In this document: one piece after another, positions 7,925 through 13,912 of the stretch
How positions within the stretch are numbered: the stretch's first letter is position 1
Layout of the letters: each line of letters starts with the position of its first letter
Assembly: GCA_016284575.1 (NCBI GenBank)
Contig: JAEEPD010000013.1
Location: 1-19,165, forward strand
Length of the DNA stretch: 19,165 bases
From: Bacillota bacterium
Lineage (GTDB): Bacteria > Bacillota > Clostridia > Peptostreptococcales > Anaerovoracaceae
Reading direction: 5' to 3'
The notes under the pieces: generated by a model
What the model was told of the DNA's origin: nothing
The model's input: the letters and a program-made list of their open reading frames with translations, nothing else
Databases searched by the model: none
Program-made: the position numbers and the translations under genes

Positions 7925-7952
7925 GCCGGGCCTTAAAGCCCGGCGGTTTTTT
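7925..7952 (+). terminator. Rho-independent terminator of tdh-kbl
   Basis: Perfect GC-rich stem GCCGGGC (7925-7931) with GCCCGGC (7938-7944), six-base loop CTTAAA, followed by GG and six T (7947-7952). It lies 44 bases after the kbl stop. Confidence 0.93.
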
Positions 7953-7953
7953 G

Positions 7954-7982
7954 TTTACTTTTATCCGGGCGAAGAGTAAAAT
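7954..7982 (+). promoter_or_regulatory. Candidate promoter of azlCD
   Basis: TTTACT (7954-7959) and TAAAAT (7977-7982) with a 17-base spacer, immediately after the kbl terminator. The -10 is a five-of-six match, the -35 four of six. The predicted start of transcription falls at about 7989, at the azlC ATG. Confidence 0.5.
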
Positions 7983-7989
7983 TGCTGAT

Positions 7990-8766
7990 ATGAACACGAA
8001 CTACTCCATCAGAACCGAAGCAAACCGCAAGGCCTTCCTCCTTGGAATGCGCCACGCCGTGCCCATAGGCACCGGCTATTTTGCAGTGTCCTTCGGACTT
8101 GGTATAACAGCCCATAACGCAGGGATGAACGCTCTTCAGAGCTTTCTTGTGAGCTTCCTCTGCAACGCCTCAGCAGGCGAATACGCAGGGATCCGGGTCA
8201 TAGCGGAGCTCTCTCCCTACATCGAGGTGGTTCTGGTGACCCTCATCGCCAATGCCCGCTATCTTCTGATGAGCCTCTCCCTGAGCCAGAAGATGGACCC
8301 TGACATGCCCTTTGTGCACCGGCTTTTGGTGGCCTATGACATAACGGACGAGCTTTTCGGCATCAACATAGCCCGGCCCGGCTACCTGAACCCCTGGTAT
8401 GCCTACGGCGCTTACCTGGTGGCCCTGCCCTCCTGGGCCTTTGGCACCATGCTCGGCGCAGTGGCAGGCGAGATCCTGCCAAAAGCAGCAGTCAGCGCCC
8501 TGAGCGTTGCCCTTTACGGCATGTTCATAGCCATAATCGTGCCCCCGTCAAAAAAGGACAGGGTGGTCTTCGGCCTGGTGGCGGTCTCCTTTGCCGCCAG
8601 CTGGGCAGCCTCAAGGCTTCCCGGCATCTCCGCCCTTTCCGAGGGCAGCAGGACCATAATACTGACCCTGATCATAGCCTCCGCCGGAGCGTACTTCTTC
8701 CCAAAGAAGCCCCAGGACCCGCCCCAGCATAAGCTCGAAAGCCAGAAGGAGCCCGAAAATGCGTAA
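7990..8766 (+). CDS. azlC: AzlC-family branched-chain amino acid exporter, large subunit
   Basis: Large membrane subunit of the AzlCD exporter, which pumps out branched-chain amino acids and analogues. From the ATG at 7990 it is 258 residues. The family N-terminal pattern is clear (FLLGMRHAVPIGTGYFAVSFGLGI), as are NARYLLMSLSLSQKM and the DITDELFGI segment of the AzlC core, with about five to seven hydrophobic helices and a charged cytosolic tail ending in a lysine/glutamate-rich stretch. I chose the ATG at 7990 because the longer frame starts with TTG inside the kbl terminator T-run at 7951, which cannot be expressed from the promoter here. No good Shine-Dalgarno precedes 7990. It overlaps azlD by 8 bases, so the two are translationally coupled. 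Confidence 0.9.
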   Translation: MNTNYSIRTEANRKAFLLGMRHAVPIGTGYFAVSFGLGITAHNAGMNALQSFLVSFLCNASAGEYAGIRVIAELSPYIEVVLVTLIANARYLLMSLSLSQKMDPDMPFVHRLLVAYDITDELFGINIARPGYLNPWYAYGAYLVALPSWAFGTMLGAVAGEILPKAAVSALSVALYGMFIAIIVPPSKKDRVVFGLVAVSFAASWAASRLPGISALSEGSRTIILTLIIASAGAYFFPKKPQDPPQHKLESQKEPENA

Positions 8767-9064
8767 TATATATATTTACATACTGATAATGGGCGGAGTT
8801 TCCTATCTTATAAGGGTACTGCCCGTCACCATCTTCAGAAAGCCCATAAAAAGTCCCTTCGTGCAGAGCTTTCTGTACTATGTGCCATACGTTACCCTGG
8901 CAGTGATGACCTTCCCCGCCATAGTTCACGCCACCCAGAGCCCCATCGCAGGAGCGGCGGCTCTGATAGCGGGACTCATCGCCTCATGGCTGGGCGCGGG
9001 ACTCTTTCCGGTGTCCGTGATCTGCTGCGCAGTGGTATTTATAACAGAACATTTTATTTTGTAG
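8759..9064 (+). CDS. azlD: AzlD-family branched-chain amino acid exporter, small subunit
   Basis: Small membrane partner of AzlC. The 101-residue protein has three or four hydrophobic segments (about 4-18, 38-57, 63-80, 83-97) and the family motif SYLIRVLPVTIFRK followed by FLYYVPYVTLAVMTFP. The length is typical of AzlD. The start codon lies inside the last codons of azlC in another frame (8-base overlap), the usual layout for this pair. Together they form one exporter. Sitting next to the threonine-degradation operon suggests amino-acid homeostasis, but a terminator separates the two units. Confidence 0.9.
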   Translation: MRNIYIYILIMGGVSYLIRVLPVTIFRKPIKSPFVQSFLYYVPYVTLAVMTFPAIVHATQSPIAGAAALIAGLIASWLGAGLFPVSVICCAVVFITEHFIL

Positions 9065-9096
9065 TCTGAATCCGGTTCACCATAAAAAATCATTTA

Positions 9097-9125
9097 TTGA
9101 GCCATCGGCCATTTTCAAATATAAT
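9097..9125 (+). promoter_or_regulatory. Promoter of the DUF6514-like gene
   Basis: TTGAGC (9097-9102) and a perfect TATAAT (9120-9125) with a 17-base spacer. The predicted transcription start is near 9132, about 20 bases upstream of the ATG. Confidence 0.7.
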
Positions 9126-9149
9126 CCTCCTTGCCGTGCTTCAAGGAGG
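9126..9149. promoter_or_regulatory. Inverted repeat CCTCCTTG-N8-CAAGGAGG covering transcription start and Shine-Dalgarno
   Basis: A perfect 8-bp inverted repeat starts directly after the TATAAT box. Its right arm is the Shine-Dalgarno of the small gene at 9153; its left arm is anti-Shine-Dalgarno. There is no T-run after it, so it is not a terminator. As DNA it could be an operator. As RNA it would hide the ribosome site, but only in transcripts that begin upstream, for example read-through from azlCD. Confidence 0.6.
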
Positions 9150-9152
9150 GAT

Positions 9153-9371
9153 ATGAAGAATATGAAATATTTCTGGTACACGCTGACTGCGACAACCACT
9201 GAAAACGGCTGCGCGTATGGACTTCATGCCGAAGAGGAAGGAACCTCTGTTTTAAGCATCAGGGACATAAGCCACGACGCCCCATTCGTTGAAAGGCTCG
9301 TAGGGCTTTTCAATTTCGGACAACTGGATCCCGTTCACGTCCTGGACGTGCTGGAGGATCTGCTGCCCTAA
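9153..9371 (+). CDS. DUF6514-like small protein
   Basis: A 72-residue acidic protein without signal peptide or membrane segment. The C-terminal half, IRDISHDAPFVERLVGLFNFGQ followed by LDPVHVLDVLEDLL, has the pattern I recall for DUF6514 proteins of Clostridia (an I-x-DIS block, a short helix, then L-x-P-x-H-x-x-DV-x-EDxL). The function of that family is unknown. Two starts are possible: ATG at 9153, only three bases from GGAGG, or Met4 at 9162, twelve bases away; neither spacing is ideal. The gene has its own promoter and lies in an inverted repeat that includes its ribosome site. A weak 5-bp hairpin (CCGGA/TCCGG, 9379-9392) lies just after the stop, with no convincing T-run. Calling the family is from memory of the pattern. 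Confidence 0.7.
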   Translation: MKNMKYFWYTLTATTTENGCAYGLHAEEEGTSVLSIRDISHDAPFVERLVGLFNFGQLDPVHVLDVLEDLLP

Positions 9372-9425
9372 AAGAGCGCCGGACTTTTCCGGAAACATTT
9401 TATTGACCGACTGAACCTGCAGGAC

Positions 9426-9450
9426 GCCCCGGATAGAAGCACGGCGGGGC
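9426..9450 (+). promoter_or_regulatory. GC-rich hairpin upstream of the GH2 gene
   Basis: GCCCCG (9426-9431) pairs with CGGGGC (9445-9450) across a 13-base loop, ending 10 bases before the ribosome site GGAGG at 9461. It may be a leader structure of the GH2 mRNA. No good promoter is visible between 9372 and 9471, so the GH2 gene may be read from the promoter at 9097. Confidence 0.3.
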
Positions 9451-9471
9451 TCCGGCATATGGAGGGAACCT

Positions 9472-11193
9472 ATGCAAAACACAGAATTTACGGCTGCCGG
9501 CGTTTCCGGCATCCCCTGGAATGTATATCCGCGTCCCGCCCTCAGAAGAGACAGCTGGCTCTGCCTCAACGGAGACAGCTGGACCATATCCTTTGAAGGC
9601 TTCAGCGGTCCGATAAACGTGCCCTTCTGCCCTGAATCCGAGCTTTCCGGCGTGAAGGCCCATCCGCCCTACGGACACCCCATGATCTACAGCAGAAGCT
9701 TTTCCATCCCCTCTGAATGGACCGGGAAGCGCATCATCCTGCACTTTGGGGCTGTAAGCCGCCTGGCGGAGCTTACTGTCAACGGAAACCCCATGGGCAG
9801 GCACGAAAACTCCTACATGCCCTTCTCCTTCGACATCACAGAAGCCTGCACCGACCCATCTAACGGCGAATTCTTTACAGAAAACAGCCTGGAGCTTCTT
9901 GTGGCCAACGACATTTCCCACAAGCACCCCTGGGGCAAGCAGAAGGAAAAGCGGGGAGGCATGTGGTACACCCCGGTGAGCGGCATATGGCAGACCGTAT
10001 GGCTCGAGCCGGTGCCTGAACAGCACATCGAAGGGCTGGACATAGATACAGGCGTGGCCTTTGATGCAGATGCCAACGCGGTCTCGGCTTCCGTCCGTAT
10101 AGCAGTCCGCGGAGTGACTAAGGGCAGCCTGATGCTTGATGGAAAAAGCTATCCCGTGGAGGATGGAGCAGCTGAGATCGAGCTCCACAGCCCCATGCTC
10201 TGGAGCCCTGAGGACCCCCAGCTCTACGAATTTGCCGTGGAGAGCGGAGAGGACAGGGTGCAGAGCTATTTCGCTCTCAGGACCATAGGGACCAGGGAGA
10301 TACGAGGGAAAAAGCGCCTCTGCCTTAACGAAAAGCCCTATTTCTTCAACGGTCTTCTGGACCAGGGCTACTGGCAGGAGGGAATCTACACCCCTGCAGG
10401 GCCCGAGGCCTTTGAAAAGGACATACTGACAATGAAATCTCTGGGCTTCAACACCCTGAGAAAGCATATAAAAATAGAGCCACAGCTCTGGTACTATCTA
10501 TGCGACAAGCTGGGCATGGCTGTATTTCAGGACATGGTCAACTGCGGAGATTACAATTTCCTGCGGGACACCGGCCTCCCCACCATCAGCATACAGCGTA
10601 TAGATGACCGCATGCTGAACAGGGACCCTGAGACCCGCCAAAACTTCCTTAAGGCCATGGAGGATACCGCAGCACTGCTGAAGAATCACCCCTCCATAGT
10701 CCTCTGGACCATATTCAACGAGGCCTGGGGCCAGTTCTGCGCCGATGATGCCTACGACAGGCTCAAGGATATTGACCCGAAGCGCATCATCGATGCCACC
10801 TCCGGCTGGTTCCACCAGAAAAAGAGCGACGTGGACAGCCTCCACATCTATTTCGGACGGCTGCACCTTGGAAAGGAAAAGCTGCCCCAGCTGCTCTCAG
10901 AATTCGGAGGTTATGTCTGGAAGCTTCCGGAGCACAGCTTCAACAAAGAAAAGACCTACGGCTACAGGATCTATAAGGACCGCAGCAGATATATCGAGGC
11001 GCTGAAGAGCCTTTATCTTGACAGGATACTGCCCCTTGCGGGAGAAGGCCTCTGCGGAGCCATCTACACCCAGGTGTCCGACGTGGAGGACGAGACCAAC
11101 GGCCTCTTCACCTACGACCGTCAGGTGCTGAAGGTGCAGCCGGAGGAGCTGCAGGGTATAACAGCCCTGCTGCAGGAGGCAGTGCAAAGATAA
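9472..11193 (+). CDS. Glycoside hydrolase family 2 (beta-galactosidase/beta-glucuronidase type)
   Basis: A 573-residue GH2 enzyme that should release a terminal beta-linked sugar by a retaining mechanism. The order is jelly-roll sugar-binding domain (about 15-180, ending in GGMWYTPVSGIWQTVWLEPV), an Ig-like middle domain (about 185-275) and a TIM barrel (about 285-570). The acid/base is E417 in IFNEAWGQF and the nucleophile E477 in LLSEFGGYVW, the spacing expected for this clan; YTQVSDVEDETNGLFTYDR near the end is typical. There is no signal peptide, so it acts in the cytoplasm on imported glycosides. The sugar cannot be read from the sequence; the beta-glucuronidase NKG motif is absent and I do not assign lacZ or uidA. 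GGAGG lies six bases before the ATG. No transporter genes adjoin it. Confidence 0.9.
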   Translation: MQNTEFTAAGVSGIPWNVYPRPALRRDSWLCLNGDSWTISFEGFSGPINVPFCPESELSGVKAHPPYGHPMIYSRSFSIPSEWTGKRIILHFGAVSRLAELTVNGNPMGRHENSYMPFSFDITEACTDPSNGEFFTENSLELLVANDISHKHPWGKQKEKRGGMWYTPVSGIWQTVWLEPVPEQHIEGLDIDTGVAFDADANAVSASVRIAVRGVTKGSLMLDGKSYPVEDGAAEIELHSPMLWSPEDPQLYEFAVESGEDRVQSYFALRTIGTREIRGKKRLCLNEKPYFFNGLLDQGYWQEGIYTPAGPEAFEKDILTMKSLGFNTLRKHIKIEPQLWYYLCDKLGMAVFQDMVNCGDYNFLRDTGLPTISIQRIDDRMLNRDPETRQNFLKAMEDTAALLKNHPSIVLWTIFNEAWGQFCADDAYDRLKDIDPKRIIDATSGWFHQKKSDVDSLHIYFGRLHLGKEKLPQLLSEFGGYVWKLPEHSFNKEKTYGYRIYKDRSRYIEALKSLYLDRILPLAGEGLCGAIYTQVSDVEDETNGLFTYDRQVLKVQPEELQGITALLQEAVQR

Positions 11194-11198
11194 GGCCG

Positions 11199-11232
11199 AA
11201 AATAAAGAAGACCCCGATGCTACAGGGTCTTC
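11199..11232 (-). terminator. Terminator of the MmgE/PrpD gene, overlapping its stop codon
   Basis: On the minus strand GAAGACCC (11232-11225) pairs with GGGTCTTC (11214-11207), a perfect 8-bp stem, followed by TTTATTTT. The ten-base loop holds the TAG stop codon, so the left arm is coding. On the plus strand, after the convergent GH2 gene, the same stem has no T-run, so it would work poorly in that direction. Confidence 0.75.
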
Positions 11233-12656
11233 ATGGCTGAAACTATATGATCAATATCGCTTTTCGGACCGAAGCTCAGTATGGCATCCGCCAGGGCTTC
11301 GGCTTTTTCTTTGCCCAAGGCAGGCACTGTCTGCTTAAGGAAGCGTTTCCTTAGGCTTTCATCGCTCAGGACCGCGCCGCTTCCCCCTGCCTCGTTGCCG
11401 CCGTTGAACTCGGCGCTGATGATTCTGCCGTCCGAAAGCTCTGCCGTCAGCCTGGCAGCTCTGGCGGCACCGCTTCCGCGTCCATAGGGCTCGAAGCTTC
11501 TGACGCTTATGCGCTCCATAAGAGGCCTGTATTTTTCCAGGCGGGGCTCCATATCCGTGAAAAGCTCCGCGTCTATGTCATCACCCATCAGGGCTGCCGC
11601 CGTACAGTAAGCCAGTGACAGCCTGGCGGAGGTGGCATTGAGCCTGATGTCGCCCGGATCTATGTCCACAGAGTAGGGATAGCTGTCCAGGGCGATGGAT
11701 CTTATGTCTGATGTATCGATTCTGTGCTCTGCAAGAAGCTTTTTTGCCGCGTTGACGGCGGGATTCACCGAATAGCAGGCCGAAAACTCCTTGATGTTGA
11801 GGAATTCTATCATGTAGGGGGCGCCAAGGGGTATCTCAGCACCCTTTTCGCCCCTGAAAATGCTTTCAAGAGACTTGATGCCGCTGAGAATGTGCTTTGG
11901 CCCTGTAAGGCCGCAGGCTGCAGCCTCGGCCGCCATGCTGCCTATGTAGGCGCCCCAGCCTCCGTAGAAGTCCTTGGCATCGCTGCCCTCGGTGAAGGCT
12001 GTGAAGGGACAAAGGGGCATAAGAGACGCTGCAAGTCCCACGGCATTGACTATGACCTCAGAGGTCTTCTGAACAGAGCCGTCCGCCGGCTCCGCTGAAG
12101 CCTCTGAAGCAGTGAGCCCGGAGCCGCTCAGCATCAGAGCCGCTGCAGCCGCAGAGCCCAGTGCGCCGAAGAGCCCGGGGGGATGAAGCCCCAGCTCCAG
12201 AGCCTTGTCAGCTCCCAGGATGGCAGCCCTTGTCATGAGCTCATAGCCCAGGAGCACGGACCTTATAAGGGTCCCGGCGTCTCCGCCCTTTTCCGTGTAT
12301 TCCGCAAGGACCGAGGACCAGATAAAGCTGCCAGGATGCACGGAGCCTCTGGTATTGTCGTCCAGTTCAAGGGACGCAAAAGCAGCTGCATTCAGGAAGG
12401 CCGCGTCTGCAGGAGCATAGCTGTCCCGGCTGCCCCAGCGGGCAGCCCCTCCGCCGCCTTTTCTGCCCTTCGAATAAAACTCCTCCAAGCCTTTGCCGCA
12501 GCCATTAGCCGCCGCGTAGATGCTTCCGCCTGCGTAGTTGAGCAGGCTCCAGCGAAGAAAGCGCAGAGCATCCGGCCCGATGCATTCCGCCCCGAGCCCC
12601 GCAAAATGCTTCGCCATCCTTTCAAAATATCCGTTTTCCAAAACCTTTACCCGCAT
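11220..12656 (-). CDS. MmgE/PrpD family protein
   Basis: A 478-residue member of the MmgE/PrpD superfamily, which includes 2-methylcitrate dehydratase and cis-aconitate decarboxylase (iron-free enzymes acting on tricarboxylic acids). Family features are the helical segment FLNAAAFASLELDD (87-100), SVHPGSFIW (105-113) and GLHPPGLFGALGSAAAAA (156-173), then a C-terminal lid domain from about 290. The common HPT of the second motif is HPP here. The start is set by an in-frame stop about 27 bases upstream, with no good Shine-Dalgarno, and a 6-bp inverted repeat lies just before the ATG. Neighbouring methylcitrate genes (prpB, prpC) are absent, so a propionate role is not supported; the substrate is unknown. 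It may share a transcript with the ATP-NAD-kinase-like gene 84 bases upstream. Confidence 0.87.
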   Translation of the reverse strand: MRVKVLENGYFERMAKHFAGLGAECIGPDALRFLRWSLLNYAGGSIYAAANGCGKGLEEFYSKGRKGGGGAARWGSRDSYAPADAAFLNAAAFASLELDDNTRGSVHPGSFIWSSVLAEYTEKGGDAGTLIRSVLLGYELMTRAAILGADKALELGLHPPGLFGALGSAAAAALMLSGSGLTASEASAEPADGSVQKTSEVIVNAVGLAASLMPLCPFTAFTEGSDAKDFYGGWGAYIGSMAAEAAACGLTGPKHILSGIKSLESIFRGEKGAEIPLGAPYMIEFLNIKEFSACYSVNPAVNAAKKLLAEHRIDTSDIRSIALDSYPYSVDIDPGDIRLNATSARLSLAYCTAAALMGDDIDAELFTDMEPRLEKYRPLMERISVRSFEPYGRGSGAARAARLTAELSDGRIISAEFNGGNEAGGSGAVLSDESLRKRFLKQTVPALGKEKAEALADAILSFGPKSDIDHIVSAMKTL

Positions 12657-12657
12657 C

Positions 12658-12681
12658 AGGCACAGAAAGATTCCCGTGCCT
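12658..12681. promoter_or_regulatory. Inverted repeat AGGCAC-N12-GTGCCT at the MmgE/PrpD start
   Basis: A perfect 6-bp dyad with a 12-base centre ends two bases before the ATG on the minus strand, where a Shine-Dalgarno would be expected but is not seen. It could be an RNA hairpin at the start site or an operator. The evidence is only the symmetry and position. Confidence 0.3.
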
Positions 12682-12740
12682 CAGATAATCAACAAAGCTG
12701 CCGCAAGAGGTCCGTCAAAAACAGCTAGATACGCCTAAAG

Positions 12741-13898
12741 CTATTCCGCGCTGTCCGCTGCTATCTTTATCATGCTCAGCTGGTCATAGCCGCTGATGAC
12801 TCCGATGTAGCCAGCCAGCTCCGCGTCGAGGGCCGGATCCCCGGTATCCACCCGCAGCATCTTCTCAGGAAGATCCGCCAGCTTGCCCGGGTCAGCGATC
12901 ACGATGATGTTATTTCTGCCCACTCTTCTTATGACTCTGGGGCTCAGCTGCTGATTGCCTCTGCCAAAAATATTGCCCTGACCTCCGATGACGGTCACCA
13001 CCATTTTGACCTTGGCCTTCGGATCTTTTATGTACTCCCAGAGGGCAGGCTCGGACAGGTCCGATGCCACCAGCTCAAAATCCTTCACCAGGTCTATGCC
13101 AAGCAGGGTGTCGGGAAGCTCCAGCTCGTCCATCACGTATCTCGTGGTGCTGCCGGAGCCGATGATGTAATAGCAGTCCTTTTCCATGTTGTCTGCCACA
13201 TAAGCAGCGATGCCCAGCAGCGAATCCTCCTCGGAGGCGCCGGAGGACTTGCAGCACTGCATGTGCTTTGGGCTGTCGATAGCCATCAGGTAGCCGTAAA
13301 GCCTTGCGCTAACACGGCCTTCACGGAACTGCTCCTCATCGATGTCCATGACCTCCGCTTCCTTTTCCCTTCCGGCCTTACCCTCCAGCCAGTCCTTCAG
13401 GAGCCAGCCTGCGTTTATGGGATTCAGGGCGTAGACCGCAGAGTGGATCTTGACCCCGGTGGGTATGCCGATGACAGGCACGTCCTTTGAGTTTCCTTCT
13501 GCCCTGAGACCCTCGTAGGCAGAGCATACATTCCTTGCGGTGCCATCGCCGCCTGCAAACACCAGTATTTCGGCGCCTGCAAGGGCCATGGCCCTTACTG
13601 CAGCCTCGGTGTCGGAGGCCTTTGACCGCTCACCTGCGGGCCGGCCAACAACCTCGTATTCAAAGCCCATGTCCTTCAGCAGGTTCTCTCCCATGGCTCC
13701 GCCCCAGCAGAGGAAGGAGAACTCCGCCCCCGACCAGGTCTTAAGCACCTCAAGAGCGGTCCTTACCCTGTTTTCAGATTGGGGCACAGCGCCCATGGCC
13801 AGAGCCTTTTCAACTATTTCGTCCCCGTCGCTGCCCTTCAGGCCCATGGGTCCGCCTATTCCCGCCAGGGGATTTATTATCAGTCCTATTTTTTTCAT
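12741..13898 (-). CDS. ATP-NAD-kinase-like protein (COG3199 / AcoX type)
   Basis: A 385-residue protein of the NAD-kinase/diacylglycerol-kinase fold. It begins with GLIINPLAGIGGP (5-17), has the nucleotide-binding GGDGTARN (116-123) and GIPTGVKIHSAV (144-155), and a second glycine-rich segment VIGGQGNIFGRGNQQ about two thirds along. These match the longer ATP-NAD-kinase family that includes AcoX of acetoin gene clusters, rather than housekeeping NadK (about 290 residues). The exact reaction of the family is poorly known; phosphorylation of NAD or a related small molecule is inferred from the fold. No acoABC genes are nearby. The start has AAAGGA five bases upstream and lies 14 bases after the SLH-hydrolase stop, so these two genes are co-transcribed. 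Confidence 0.85.
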   Translation of the reverse strand: MKKIGLIINPLAGIGGPMGLKGSDGDEIVEKALAMGAVPQSENRVRTALEVLKTWSGAEFSFLCWGGAMGENLLKDMGFEYEVVGRPAGERSKASDTEAAVRAMALAGAEILVFAGGDGTARNVCSAYEGLRAEGNSKDVPVIGIPTGVKIHSAVYALNPINAGWLLKDWLEGKAGREKEAEVMDIDEEQFREGRVSARLYGYLMAIDSPKHMQCCKSSGASEEDSLLGIAAYVADNMEKDCYYIIGSGSTTRYVMDELELPDTLLGIDLVKDFELVASDLSEPALWEYIKDPKAKVKMVVTVIGGQGNIFGRGNQQLSPRVIRRVGRNNIIVIADPGKLADLPEKMLRVDTGDPALDAELAGYIGVISGYDQLSMIKIAADSAE

Positions 13899-13912
13899 TT
13901 ACTATCCTTTCT

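Noticed and set aside
7951..7989. TTG start extending AzlC by 13 residues
   Set aside because: The TTG is in the T-run of the kbl terminator and upstream of the only visible promoter; the extra residues do not resemble AzlC N-termini.
6351..7997. A 548-codon minus-strand open frame opposite tdh and kbl
   Set aside because: Antisense to two well-supported enzymes and spanning a terminator; the composition is that of a reverse-complement shadow.
9400..10467. A 355-codon minus-strand open frame opposite the GH2 gene
   Set aside because: The GH2 frame has intact catalytic motifs; the antisense frame has no recognisable domain or good start.
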